Shown here one piece after another: positions 9,575 to 18,729 of a stretch of 64,000 nucleotides of DNA. Under the pieces are notes generated by a model. That model was given only the letters and a program-made list of their open reading frames with translations. It searched no databases and was not told the origin of the DNA. The translations under genes were made by a program, and so were the position numbers. Location of the stretch: the NCBI RefSeq assembly GCF_037969765.1, contig NZ_CP150207.1, positions 1,536,001 through 1,600,000 on the forward strand. Reading direction: 5' to 3'. Source of the DNA: Paenibacillus sp. FSL W8-0186 (lineage in GTDB: Bacteria > Bacillota > Bacilli > Paenibacillales > Paenibacillaceae). The stretch's first letter is position 1, and every line of letters begins with the position of its first letter.

Positions 9575-9649
9575 GGACACAGGTTCCGCTATTGGTGACA
9601 AAATGCCATAAAATGTTGTGCTTGCGGACACATGATCCTCTATTTGTTG
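9575..9649. repeat. Imperfect direct repeat, two copies of ~23 nt
   Basis: GGACACAGGTTCCGCTATT at 9575 and GGACACATGATCCTCTATTT at 9626 are clearly related and lie 51 bp apart. A more diverged relative (AGACATAGATCTATGTGC) follows at about 9705. The pattern suggests a degenerate intergenic repeat family rather than coding sequence. Confidence 0.45.
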
Positions 9650-9928
9650 ATATCATCGTGAATCTTCGCTACTTTTCATCAAATAAGTGATCTGTGGTCC
9701 GATAGACATAGATCTATGTGCATTTTCGGTGAATAGGGGAATCTAAGTCCGTAAGGAATTCGATGGGAAGATGCTGTGTCCTGTTCGGGATATTGAGGAT
9801 TTTCAATCAAGTCGCCAAACGCTGGACATCGCCCAGGCGTATCTCTCCCTGCATAGGGGCTGCACTGCATGATAGCAGCCGGTCAACTTAAGCAGCAAAT
9901 CAATGTGCATACGAGGCGGAGATTTCAC

Positions 9929-9962
9929 CCCCCCAGCGGCTTTAGCCACCGGGGGGCTTTTT
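9929..9962 (+). terminator. Terminator-like hairpin on the plus strand
   Basis: A run of six C pairs with six G, a three-base internal loop follows, and an inner GGC-TTTA-GCC hairpin closes the structure, which is followed by CTTTTT. It has the form of an intrinsic terminator for rightward transcription, yet the nearest rightward gene ended 540 bp earlier. It may protect the convergent gene from read-through or end an unrecognised transcript. Confidence 0.55.
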
Positions 9963-10055
9963 ATAACACATGGGAAAAGCTCGCTAATATGACCGCTAAT
10001 CAGGACCTGAAGCCTTTGGAAATTACATTGTGTAGATGCACGGCTTACAAGCGGA

Positions 10056-10793
10056 TTACTCAATCAATCCAAGGGATTCATAAACTTTGGTTGAAACGAC
10101 CCCATTAGGGATAAGGCCATGATCCCGTTGATATTTTTTCAGGGCAGCGGTTGTATCGTACCGGAATTTGCCGTTACAGACTCCGTTGAAGTATCCTGCG
10201 CTTTTCAGGCGGGATTGAATCAATTGAACTTCTCCTCCCACGTCCCCTTCGGCCAAAGCCCTGGGATCCTGTTTGGCATTGCCTAGGACATGCCCGTGTA
10301 TCGTTACTTTGGTGCCGATCGGAATCATGTCATATAGCTCCATCACGTCTCTATTTCGCATCCGTACGCAGCCATGGCTTAAGTGCTGCCCAATGGAGTA
10401 AGGCTTGTTTGTGCCATGGATGCCATAGGTTCCCCAGGGGACGTTCAATCCCAGCCAGCGAGGGCCAAAAGAAGGCCCCCAATCGGTTCCTTTGTATATT
10501 ATTTTGTATTCCCCGACGGGGGTGGGCGTGGACGGGTTACCTACCGCAACGGGATACGTTTTGAATTTTTCCCCCTGTGCCCGGACAATCAGCTTATGGT
10601 ACTGTGGGTAAATCTCAATCGTATACAGCCCTTCGTCGGCTACGATCGGCAGCGAAGGGTCTTCATGAGCCTGAACGTAATGGGGGAAGGTTCCCCAGCC
10701 GCAAAAGACCATTTCCGCAATCATAAGCATACAAACGAATAAAGCCGATCTGAGCGGCATGCTGATTCTGGCAGTAAGTTTTATAGTCATCAT
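10056..10793 (-). CDS. L,D-transpeptidase (YkuD) with peptidoglycan-binding domain
   Basis: This is a secreted or membrane-tethered cell-wall enzyme of 245 residues that cross-links or modifies peptidoglycan. A hydrophobic N-terminal segment (about 15-33) is followed by a YkuD catalytic domain (about 55-165) with the expected IHGT and SHGCVRM motifs; the nucleophile is Cys142, with His126 and His140 nearby. A PG_binding_1 domain occupies about 186-243. The order, catalytic domain then wall-binding domain, is common in Bacilli. The start codon has no strong ribosome site; two adjacent ATG codons (10793 and 10790) are equally possible. It converges on the mannosidase region. Confidence 0.9.
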   Translation of the reverse strand: MMTIKLTARISMPLRSALFVCMLMIAEMVFCGWGTFPHYVQAHEDPSLPIVADEGLYTIEIYPQYHKLIVRAQGEKFKTYPVAVGNPSTPTPVGEYKIIYKGTDWGPSFGPRWLGLNVPWGTYGIHGTNKPYSIGQHLSHGCVRMRNRDVMELYDMIPIGTKVTIHGHVLGNAKQDPRALAEGDVGGEVQLIQSRLKSAGYFNGVCNGKFRYDTTAALKKYQRDHGLIPNGVVSTKVYESLGLIE

Positions 10794-10864
10794 TTCACCA
10801 TAGAATTTAATTTACATATAGTTTGTGCTAAAGTCCGGCTTTCATACGGCTAAAAAAATAGCAC

Positions 10865-10889
10865 AAAAAAGGAGAGCTTCTCGCTCTCC
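10865..10889 (-). terminator. Intrinsic terminator of the SLH protease gene
   Basis: On the minus strand a perfect stem, GGAGAGC and GCTCTCC around a short loop, is followed directly by TTTTTT. It lies 30 bp after the protease stop codon. Confidence 0.85.
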
Positions 10890-10918
10890 TTCAGCTTGTT
10901 GCATACGTATTTAATATC

Positions 10919-13900
10919 TTATTCAACCAACCCAGCCTGGCGCAGGAATTGGCGTAGCGCGGAGGCAGCCGTCTCGCGCGTTGTCGGCGCAGTTGGACGG
11001 AAGCTCTGGCCGCTGTCGCCCATGTCGCCGCTAATGATGCCAGCCGCTGACAGCGATTTAACGCTCTCTACAGCATAACCTGCAATACTGGCTTCATCTT
11101 TATAAGCTTTAAGCGACGGATTGGCCGTCTTTAGCTCCGTGCCCGTGAGCTGTAAGGCCCGGGCCAAAATAGCGCTCAGCTCCTGGCGGGTTACATGGAC
11201 ATTTGGCGAGAATTTGCCATCGCCTGTGCCTCGAATCAGCCCAGCCTCGAATGCGGCCGCCACATCGTCTGCATACCAAGCTGCAGCGGGCACGTCCGAG
11301 AATGTGACGGAGCCGCTTGCTTGCAGGCCCAGCGACCGGACGAGCAGGGAGGTGAACTCGGCGCGCGTCAGATTGTTCTTCGGCGAGAACGTGTCTGCCG
11401 AGGTACCCTCAATGATGAACTTGTTCGCCAGAGCAGTAATATCGGAAGCTGCCCAGGAGCTGGCGATGTCTTTGAATTCTACATGACGTCCGACCGCAGC
11501 ATATACGGAGAAGCCGGGACGGCTGACCGTAACTAGCGTAGAACCATCTGCCTGCTCTTTAACTACGGAGGCTACGGGACGAATCTTTCCGTTGGATTCG
11601 TAGAGTACGCCGGCCTGATTGGCTCCGATTTTGCCGGGAATTGTGAAGGAGCGCTTAATAAATGTGCTGCTTGGCACCTCCACAGGTTTCTTAGCGGAAC
11701 CCGAAATCCAGTTTGCCTCGAAGGCTGCAGGGGAACCGATGACCGCAGCTCCTGCGGCTTTGGCCGCAAATTTAGATTTGTCCGAATCTGCTTGCGCAAT
11801 GATGATTTCTAATGCGGCGCCAGCAGGCGCTCCTTTCAGCAGAGATACTGGAATTGCCACGGCAGAGCCTTCAAAACTTACTACTACGGTGCTCTTTGCA
11901 TTCAGCTTCTGGGATAAAAGCTGAATTTGCTCAGCGTTAAGCCTTACCTCGCTGCTGTGTTTATCATTGCCGGGAACGGGAATGATAATGGCTGCTGTCT
12001 CGTTGCCGACCGATCCCAGCACGGAGTTCAAATCATCATCACGGATAAGAGCCGCCGTGGAACTATTTGCATCACCGTTGACTGGAGCAATCACCACTTG
12101 CCTTAGGCCTTGTTCGATGACTGCGCTGGCTGCTGCGCTAATGTCGGCAGCTTGTGGTGCGGGGATGTCAGGCGCGTTCGCAGCCGGAGCAGGATTCACG
12201 CCAGGAGTTGCTCCCGGAGCACCGCTTGCTCCACCACCACCACCACCGCCACCACCACCGCCGGCGTTACCGCCAGTGTTGCTCGAACTAAGATCTACCC
12301 GGAAGGACGTAATGCCCTGATATAAAATCGGCTCATCGCCTTTTTTTGCTAACTCACCACTTGGTGTAAGCTGAGCTGCGACAACGTATATTTTATAAGT
12401 TCCGCTACTGAGCTGAGCAGGAGTTAGCGTTGCGTTACCTTGCTCGTCATAAAGATAATACTTGCTGCCGATGTCCGGTATAGTATACACGCCAGGCGCA
12501 AAACGCTGATTTAGATCATCCATCATATCACTTGCGAAATAGCCTAAAGTCTCATCCTCCAAGCTCACAACATCAACGACATAATAGTTGGTGTCTGCCG
12601 CAGTTAATCGGAAAGATAGCTCTGCGGTTTGCTGGCTGCTTCGTTTAGGATAAACAACCGAATGGGTAAGCTTCACTTCCTGGATTCCGAACCCATTATC
12701 GGGCAGCTTGCTGCCTACATATATGGTGAAAGGCAAATGAAGATCAGGCTTGCCAGCGCTGACCAGATTGATCTGACCTTGATAGAAGCCTTCCTTCGCA
12801 TCGTCTGCGACAGTCAAGTCGAGCCTAATGACGGAAGCCGACTTGGCAGCTGCGGTGATCGTGGTCTTATCAAGCGTGACATCTACCCCTGAACCCGCAT
12901 CGTGCCACGCTATGGAAGCTTCATAGGCTACATCATAATCCGCCGTATTTTTAAGCTGCAGGTTTTTGGCGGCTACGCCTCCTGGAGCAATGATGCCGAA
13001 GCTCGCCGAGGAGTTATAATTAATGACGTTTTTCGGCGAATAATTGGTGTCCAGAATCGTTATCGGCTCCAGAGCCTGCAGCAATGCTGGCGTGCTCGTC
13101 GCCTTGCTTGCATTAACGCGCCCTGCGCCCTGCTGGTACACATCGTATAAATCGTTATTCTCATCTCTGATTACATCTGCCGTGTTAGCAAGAGCAGCCC
13201 TAATATCGAACGGTGTCCAATCCGGATGCTGCTGCTTGAGCAGGAGCGCTAAGCCAGATACATACGGGGTAGACATACTGGTTCCGTTGTTGCGCAAATA
13301 TGCCTGATCATAGGAAGCGTTTGGATCGCTTTTGCCATACGCTGGATAAGTGGACAATATATTTACACCTGGGGCCATGACATCCGGTTTAATGCTTAAG
13401 TTGGCATCAGCGTTTGGCCCCCAGGAGGAAAAGCTGGCCAAAGTATCGCCTTTGCTAATTAGTGGTTGATAATCCGTTCCAAAAGTAAACTGGAGCGCTA
13501 AATCCGGGTTCTCCATCATGGCTTTGACTAATTCGCGTCCTTCTGCGCCCTTCATATCAAAGGTAGGTATAAATAGAGGATTGTCGCCAAGCGTGGTGTC
13601 GATATAATCGTCTCTATCTGCGTTAGGTGGATCTAAGTCAGCATCATCCCCGTCGTTGACGCCATTGAAGATTACGATTGCTTTGGCGCCGGATATGCCT
13701 GCATAAATCACTTTCTCAGTGAAGGTTAGCTTGCCGCGCGAGGCCAAAACGACTTTGCCGGCAACATCCTTGTTGGCATAGTCTGAGAGACTGCCAAGAC
13801 CAACGTATACTACTTCATACGGATCGTCACCGAGAATCTGAGCGAAATTCTCCTTGCCGCTCTCCCAGCCTATGGCACGGGGGGCGGATAAACTATAAGT

Positions 13901-15136
13901 TGCAACCGTCACCGAGACAGGGGTGCCGTTGGCAGCTGTTCCAGTATGATCTACCAAAGCAGCGTCTAGATGGACTGAGTATATTTTGCTGTCGCTCGTA
14001 ACGGCGCCAACGGCAATTCCCAGCTGCGAGGTTGCGGGCGATCCCATAGAATATTGTCCTGGCCCGGCATTTCCGTTCGCAGAGACGACGATGATTCCGG
14101 ACAGGACGGCATTATTAATAGCGATGGCATCCGGAGAGTTGACGTTCTTCTCAGCGTCTGAGCCTAGCGACAGGTTGATGACATCCATACCATCCTTTAC
14201 GGCCCGTTCAATGCCGTCAATAACCTGGGCGGATGTGCCGGACGCCGTTTCGGGATCTGTCAGATCCCGTCCAAGCACTTTGTAGGCATAGAGATCGGCT
14301 TCGTAGGCGACGCCTTTTTGGGTAATGTTTGCGGACGTATTGGCCGCTCTACCTACGAGAATGCCCGCGACATGGGTGCCGTGAGCCGTCCCGCCGTACC
14401 CGGTTCCATAAGGATCTTCAGCAGAAGTAAGCGGGATCTCTTCATAAGGATCGTTATCGTTGTAGAAAGAGTCGTACCCGCCTTTATATGCATCCTTCAA
14501 ATCAGGGTGAGTATAATCTACGCCGGTGTCGACGACGCCTACTTTGAGGCCTTTGCCCGTTAATCCTTTGGCCCAAGCGGCATCAGCTCCGATTTGCTTC
14601 AGCGGAGTGTCGTCATAATTGATGGCATCAACTGCGGTGGCGGAGGCGATCGGAAGAGCATACCAGGTGCTGTTCTCCTGGATCGATTTGACGCCAGGAA
14701 TCTCGGCAAGGGATGGAATTTCATTGGCAGGAATTGTTATCTCGAAGCCGTTTAATACCGTGTTGTATTGATAATTCACTTGCAAATCGATGCCTTGGTC
14801 CTTCACTTCATTAAGGAAATCCTGCTGTTCATAGTGCACTGCAGATTCTGTCGCCTCAGCAGCAAGCGAGCGAATGCCCATACGGGCGGCATACTTGCCA
14901 ACGGCGGCAGGCTGTCCTTCGAGTTGTACAATAACACGAACCTTGTTGTGAGAGCTTGTATCGATCTGCGGCGAAATGAATGTCTCTGCGGATTCGGCTG
15001 AAGCCGATAAATCGCTGATATGCAGGGGAAGCGAATTTGCTGCCGCAGCGCTGCTTCCGCCAGGAAAAGCCCCGATCAGTAATGCAAAGGCCAGAATAAC
15101 AGCAAACGATTTACGAATCCATAAACTTTTCTTCAA
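10919..15136 (-). CDS. Cell-surface subtilisin-like (S8) protease with three SLH domains
   Basis: This is a secreted serine protease of 1405 residues held at the cell surface. After a signal peptide (cleavage near residues 30-33) come an I9-type propeptide (about 65-160) and an S8 catalytic domain with Asp203 in VVDTGVDYTHPDL, His252 in AHGTHVAG and Ser620 in NGTSMSTP. A PA domain (about 450-560) is inserted in it, as in Vpr-type and other large subtilases. A beta-rich Fn3-like stretch follows, then a pure glycine run within an Ala/Pro-rich linker, a second beta domain, and three SLH repeats in the last ~190 residues (for example FSPKNNLTRAEF and FSPNVHVTRQEL) that bind pyruvylated wall polymer. 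It is followed by a terminator and is probably monocistronic. Confidence 0.93.
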   Translation of the reverse strand: MKKSLWIRKSFAVILAFALLIGAFPGGSSAAAANSLPLHISDLSASAESAETFISPQIDTSSHNKVRVIVQLEGQPAAVGKYAARMGIRSLAAEATESAVHYEQQDFLNEVKDQGIDLQVNYQYNTVLNGFEITIPANEIPSLAEIPGVKSIQENSTWYALPIASATAVDAINYDDTPLKQIGADAAWAKGLTGKGLKVGVVDTGVDYTHPDLKDAYKGGYDSFYNDNDPYEEIPLTSAEDPYGTGYGGTAHGTHVAGILVGRAANTSANITQKGVAYEADLYAYKVLGRDLTDPETASGTSAQVIDGIERAVKDGMDVINLSLGSDAEKNVNSPDAIAINNAVLSGIIVVSANGNAGPGQYSMGSPATSQLGIAVGAVTSDSKIYSVHLDAALVDHTGTAANGTPVSVTVATYSLSAPRAIGWESGKENFAQILGDDPYEVVYVGLGSLSDYANKDVAGKVVLASRGKLTFTEKVIYAGISGAKAIVIFNGVNDGDDADLDPPNADRDDYIDTTLGDNPLFIPTFDMKGAEGRELVKAMMENPDLALQFTFGTDYQPLISKGDTLASFSSWGPNADANLSIKPDVMAPGVNILSTYPAYGKSDPNASYDQAYLRNNGTSMSTPYVSGLALLLKQQHPDWTPFDIRAALANTADVIRDENNDLYDVYQQGAGRVNASKATSTPALLQALEPITILDTNYSPKNVINYNSSASFGIIAPGGVAAKNLQLKNTADYDVAYEASIAWHDAGSGVDVTLDKTTITAAAKSASVIRLDLTVADDAKEGFYQGQINLVSAGKPDLHLPFTIYVGSKLPDNGFGIQEVKLTHSVVYPKRSSQQTAELSFRLTAADTNYYVVDVVSLEDETLGYFASDMMDDLNQRFAPGVYTIPDIGSKYYLYDEQGNATLTPAQLSSGTYKIYVVAAQLTPSGELAKKGDEPILYQGITSFRVDLSSSNTGGNAGGGGGGGGGGGASGAPGATPGVNPAPAANAPDIPAPQAADISAAASAVIEQGLRQVVIAPVNGDANSSTAALIRDDDLNSVLGSVGNETAAIIIPVPGNDKHSSEVRLNAEQIQLLSQKLNAKSTVVVSFEGSAVAIPVSLLKGAPAGAALEIIIAQADSDKSKFAAKAAGAAVIGSPAAFEANWISGSAKKPVEVPSSTFIKRSFTIPGKIGANQAGVLYESNGKIRPVASVVKEQADGSTLVTVSRPGFSVYAAVGRHVEFKDIASSWAASDITALANKFIIEGTSADTFSPKNNLTRAEFTSLLVRSLGLQASGSVTFSDVPAAAWYADDVAAAFEAGLIRGTGDGKFSPNVHVTRQELSAILARALQLTGTELKTANPSLKAYKDEASIAGYAVESVKSLSAAGIISGDMGDSGQSFRPTAPTTRETAASALRQFLRQAGLVE

Positions 15137-15550
15137 ATAACTCCCTCCACTTGATTAATAGATTTGAAATGAATTCCAGCTTCAATTAGATGTCAGTTGC
15201 CAAGTCTATGTTGGCCCCTATACCAATCCTCCTCACACATTAAATGAACGAAACATCATATTTGCTAGTTTAATAGGGGAAAAATACTAAAGAAGATTTT
15301 ACCATTAGTAATAGATAATTACCATGTCTCTTTAACAGGTTTCTAGTGTAGTAATTTGTATATATTTGTCACAATATCGGATATAATGGAATAACTATAC
15401 AATTGGGAGGTTTGACTATAAGTTGATAGGATAGCAAGATGCGCGATCTGGATTCCTTACTTCTTGAAATCAGAGCGCGTGCGAAATACGTTTACAAATT
15501 AGAAGTGAATACAAAATACATAACTTTTTAATATTTTTTGGAGGTATAAG
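15137..15550. other. Divergent intergenic region, protease and SUFU-domain genes
   Basis: This 414-bp AT-rich stretch carries the start regions of two divergent genes. A perfect TATAAT at 15382-15387 is the best -10 candidate for rightward transcription, though no well-spaced -35 is obvious. A 30-codon frame at 15439-15531 is present without a convincing ribosome site. Nothing else was recognised. Confidence 0.5.
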
Positions 15551-16282
15551 ATGAGCAAAAATGAACAGTCTTCTTCCGGTTATCCGATCTACCGGCACGG
15601 GCCGCGTACGAAGGAGTTTCAGCTGGCTTCGGGCGACGCAGAAGCTATGGCTAGAATTGAAGAGCATATTGAGGCACATATTGGAAAAATAGAGGGAGTA
15701 TACCATGAAATCATCTCGGATTTGGTGCATGTGGATATTTTTATAGTAGCTCCGACTCCAGAGCGGAATTATTATACGCTGGTGACCTGCGGGATGAGCA
15801 ATCTGCCCATGACTGTACCGGAAGGCGCAGAAAATTTTAAATACGCCGAACTGATGATCTGTTTGCCGCCAACCTGGCAGATGACCGAAGATGCATTCCA
15901 GGACGAGAATCATTATTGGCCGGTGCGCTGCCTGAAGCAGCTGGCCAGATTTCCGCATGAATATGACACCTGGTTATTCGCCGAGCATACGATCCCGAAC
16001 GGCGATCCGGCCGAGCCGTATGCGCACAATACGAAGCTGTCGGGAATGATGCTTACGGTGCCTTCGGTCGTAGATAATATAGAATCTTTTTTTACGCTAA
16101 CTTTCTCTGAAGATAAGGAGGTGCATTTCTTCAGCCTGCTCCCTCTGTACAAAGAGGAGATGGAACTGAAGATAAACCGGGGGGCCGAGGCCTTATATCC
16201 TAAACTGGAAAAGGCGGGAATAAACGAAATTCTGAATCCGACCCGCAAAAATGTTTGCAAAAAAACGTTTTGGATTTTTTAA
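15551..16282 (+). CDS. Suppressor-of-fused (SUFU) domain protein
   Basis: This cytoplasmic protein of 243 residues has no signal peptide. The pattern HVDIFIVAPTPERNYYTLVTCGMS, followed by YAELMICLPPTW and then FPHEYDTWLFAEHTIPNG, matches the bacterial SUFU domain. That domain is related to the animal Hedgehog regulator and occurs in bacteria both as stand-alone proteins and as immunity proteins of polymorphic toxin systems (family knowledge). GGAGG lies about 7 nt before the ATG. No toxin gene is visible next to it, so its role is unknown. An unrelated small membrane protein gene follows 85 bp downstream. Confidence 0.8.
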   Translation: MSKNEQSSSGYPIYRHGPRTKEFQLASGDAEAMARIEEHIEAHIGKIEGVYHEIISDLVHVDIFIVAPTPERNYYTLVTCGMSNLPMTVPEGAENFKYAELMICLPPTWQMTEDAFQDENHYWPVRCLKQLARFPHEYDTWLFAEHTIPNGDPAEPYAHNTKLSGMMLTVPSVVDNIESFFTLTFSEDKEVHFFSLLPLYKEEMELKINRGAEALYPKLEKAGINEILNPTRKNVCKKTFWIF

Positions 16283-16366
16283 TCTGCTATATATATAGTA
16301 GATTCCATAGTATCATCGGCATCATGATGACTGATTTTATTAATATTAAGAAGAAGGTGTCCTGAT

Positions 16367-16834
16367 TTGGAACGTTTCCACCTTTGGGCATTAATCATTT
16401 TGATATTCTTGGCTATTCTGTTGGCTATTGGAATTCTGATTGAGAATCTGAGCGCCGGGAGCAGGCCATTACCTCCTCAATCTGAACCAGTTAAGAAGAA
16501 CAATAAAAGTGAGAAGAATAAAAAGTACCCGACGTGGTTTCATGTTTTATTTGCCATATTGCTGCTTTCCTTCTGTTTGCGTGAGTTAGCGGGATTAGGG
16601 CTGTTAATGGTAAGCGGCCCCAAACAGGTAAGCGGAGTAGTTACAGAAATTGAAAAGTCGAGCGGACGGGGAAATAGTTTCCTTAATAAAGTCCATATTG
16701 GCAAAATTACAGTGCATTACATTCTGCCGAATGGGATCAAGAAGGGCGAGGTTTATACCATTCAGTACACTCCGCTTACATTGAGACCCATAGGGGTGAA
16801 GAGGCTAGGCCATTCCATTATCGAAGAACAATAA
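16367..16834 (+). CDS. Small membrane protein of unknown function
   Basis: This 155-residue protein starts at TTG, preceded by AAGAAGGTG. It has two hydrophobic helices (about 6-27 and 56-80) joined by a Lys/Asn-rich stretch that includes KKNNKSEKNKKYPTW, and a C-terminal soluble segment rich in beta-type residues (SGVVTEIEKSSGRGNSF). I do not recognise the family. It follows the SUFU-domain gene in the same direction and is closed by a convergent hairpin. Confidence 0.7.
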   Translation: MERFHLWALIILIFLAILLAIGILIENLSAGSRPLPPQSEPVKKNNKSEKNKKYPTWFHVLFAILLLSFCLRELAGLGLLMVSGPKQVSGVVTEIEKSSGRGNSFLNKVHIGKITVHYILPNGIKKGEVYTIQYTPLTLRPIGVKRLGHSIIEEQ

Positions 16835-16874
16835 GCCAGACCGTTCGCTGCTCATGCTTGAGAACGGTCTGGCT
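16834..16874. terminator. Convergent hairpin terminator
   Basis: A perfect 13-bp inverted repeat (16834-16846 and 16862-16874, core AGCCAGACCGTTC) lies between two convergent genes. Its T tracts are short on both sides, so it probably works as a weak bidirectional terminator. Confidence 0.65.
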
Positions 16875-16892
16875 TTCTAGAAGGTATGTCAT

Positions 16893-17567
16893 TTATTCGA
16901 ATAATTTTCCGTCCTCAATTTGGACGACGCGGTCGCAAAGATCCAGCATCCGCTGGTCATGCGTGACCATAACGGCAGCTTTGCCATGCAGTTTCACTTC
17001 ATCTGCCAGCATTTGTACGACGTCCCGACCGCGGTCGGAATCCAGGCTGGCCGTCGGCTCGTCGGCAAGAATGATCTCCGGGTCGTTCATCCAGGCCCGG
17101 GCGATGGCCACGCGCTGGCGCTCTCCGCCAGACAGGCTGTCCGGATAATGATTCCGCCGATGAGCAAGTCCCAGCCGCTGCAGCAGCTCCTTAGCCTTGG
17201 CTTCCGCCATCTTGCGCGGCGTTCTGGCCAGCTTGGCAACGAGCAGCAGTTGATCTATCACCGTCAAATAAGGAATTAAATTGGACGATTGAAACACAAA
17301 ACCGATCTTGTCCAGGCGAACCTGATTCAATTCGGGAGGAGTCAGTTCGGTAATGTCCTCACCGCCCAAAGAAATCCGTCCACTAGTCGGCGACAGCAGC
17401 GCGCCCGCGATGGACAGGAACGTGCTTTTTCCCGCTCCAGATGGACCGACGACCGCTACGAACTCTTCTGCTTTTACTGCAAGGGAGACCTCCTTCAGCA
17501 CTTTTACTGTTGTTTCCCCATCTCCATATACCTTGGTTATATTCTCCATTAGCAATTTATTGTTCAT
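16893..17567 (-). CDS. hrtA: Heme-efflux ABC transporter ATPase HrtA
   Basis: This ATPase subunit of 224 residues should power the HrtAB exporter that relieves heme toxicity. Walker A GPSGAGKST (41-49), signature LSGGERQR (145-152) and Walker B IILADEP (165-171) are all intact. It is in the MacB/LolD size class. Its ATG overlaps the hrtB stop by one base (TAATG), with GGGAGGGC just upstream, so translation is coupled. Assignment as HrtA rests on the adjoining HrtB-like permease, the HssR/HssS-like sensor pair and a HssR-type operator in the promoter. Confidence 0.85.
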   Translation of the reverse strand: MNNKLLMENITKVYGDGETTVKVLKEVSLAVKAEEFVAVVGPSGAGKSTFLSIAGALLSPTSGRISLGGEDITELTPPELNQVRLDKIGFVFQSSNLIPYLTVIDQLLLVAKLARTPRKMAEAKAKELLQRLGLAHRRNHYPDSLSGGERQRVAIARAWMNDPEIILADEPTASLDSDRGRDVVQMLADEVKLHGKAAVMVTHDQRMLDLCDRVVQIEDGKLFE

Positions 17568-18679
17568 TACGCAGCCCTCCCAATTGCCTCAATGGCATCG
17601 ACCTTGACAACCCGGTACAGGGACAGTAAGGAGCCAACGACTGCTACGGCAAGGAACAGCACCGAGCAGAGGACAACGAGCCGCGGGCTGAGGTCGAACG
17701 GCATGCCAGCCGGCAAGATGGCGGCTACCCCATAGGTAAGCCCTATGCTGACAGCCAGGCTTGCGACGGAGAGCGTTATGACTTGGGAAATAATATTGCG
17801 GGCCAAGTAGCTTGAGCTTGCGCCGATCGCTTTTAGGACGCCGAACTGGTTCATTTTCTGAATGGTGATCACATAGAAGAATACCGCCAGTACAAATGCC
17901 GCAATTACGAACAGAAAAGCCACCATCATGAGCAGGGAGCCCTGTTCTTCCTTATATCCGGGTATGCCCTGCAGCGCCTGATCCATCGTAATGACCTCGA
18001 TCCCCGGCACCGATTCGCTTATTTGATCGGCTTTGGCAGCGCCGGCTTGTAGCGCGACGGCGTTATATTGGAGGCCATCGCCGGTGCCGCCTCTTGAGAC
18101 AGCCGGTTTTATCGTGCCCCATACCTTGAAATTCACGTGGATAACCGGAGAATGGCTGAAGGACTGCCCCTTCGTGAATCCGACGACCTTAAGCTGCTGA
18201 CCTGACATTTGCTCCTCCAGGACTTCCCCGAGCGCTATACCTGCCTCTTTAAAAGAAATATCGACGACTGCCTCGTCCGGCGCAATCTCATCGACCATTC
18301 GGCCTTCGGCGATGGCCGGGGCCAGCATGCCCTCCGTTTCGATGGCAAACAGCGTGGCGTCAAGCTTCTTTGTTTCACCCCCTTTAGTCACGGCGGTCAT
18401 TTGCACGCCGAGCGGGGCAGCGGATGACCCGCCTGCAAAATCGCGGATTTCCGCAAGCTGCGCCTCCGGCACTGTGGAACGGGTCAGGCGGTGATCCGAA
18501 TCTTTTTGTACAATTAAGTAATCCGCATTCATGTTCTGAATGGAGGAGGCATTATCGGAGGACAGGCCTTGGGCTAGTCCAGATACAAACAGCACCAGCC
18601 AGGCGATCAGCACCATAATTAATGCAATGAGCAAATACCGCATTTTGGCGTGTTTCAATTCTCTTAAAGCAAGAAACAT
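17567..18679 (-). CDS. hrtB: Heme-efflux ABC transporter permease HrtB
   Basis: This integral membrane permease of 370 residues has the FtsX/MacB topology: one N-terminal helix (about 13-35), a large extracellular domain, then three C-terminal helices. The segment ending LVLFVSGLAQGLSSDN, the FFYVITIQKMNQFGVLKAIGA motif and the terminal KVDAIEAIG closely resemble staphylococcal HrtB as I remember it. AGGAG lies before the start. The gene is first in the hrtBA operon, 150 bp downstream of hssS, and that gap contains a HssR-type direct repeat. It is expected to extract heme from the membrane and expel it. Confidence 0.85.
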   Translation of the reverse strand: MFLALRELKHAKMRYLLIALIMVLIAWLVLFVSGLAQGLSSDNASSIQNMNADYLIVQKDSDHRLTRSTVPEAQLAEIRDFAGGSSAAPLGVQMTAVTKGGETKKLDATLFAIETEGMLAPAIAEGRMVDEIAPDEAVVDISFKEAGIALGEVLEEQMSGQQLKVVGFTKGQSFSHSPVIHVNFKVWGTIKPAVSRGGTGDGLQYNAVALQAGAAKADQISESVPGIEVITMDQALQGIPGYKEEQGSLLMMVAFLFVIAAFVLAVFFYVITIQKMNQFGVLKAIGASSSYLARNIISQVITLSVASLAVSIGLTYGVAAILPAGMPFDLSPRLVVLCSVLFLAVAVVGSLLSLYRVVKVDAIEAIGRAA

Positions 18680-18729
18680 GACAGCTTCATCTCCTATCTC
18701 TTATAGTCTGTCTATCAGGTTCTGAATCA

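Larger units (their letters stand above)
9393..10055. other. 663-bp region without a convincing gene
   Basis: No open frame here has a ribosome site or a recognisable product. The region contains two imperfect copies of a ~23-nt unit beginning GGACACA and containing CTATT (9575-9597 and 9626-9649), a 14-bp palindrome ACATAGATCTATGT (9706-9719), and a GC-rich hairpin followed by five T (9929-9962). It looks like a degenerate intergenic repeat region between the mannosidase gene and the convergent L,D-transpeptidase gene. Confidence 0.6.

Noticed and set aside
9869..10108. 79-codon frame over the terminator-like hairpin
   Set aside because: It has no ribosome site, crosses the hairpin and T run and overlaps the transpeptidase end.
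15439..15531. 30-codon frame upstream of the SUFU-domain gene
   Set aside because: No convincing ribosome site, and composition like the surrounding AT-rich leader.
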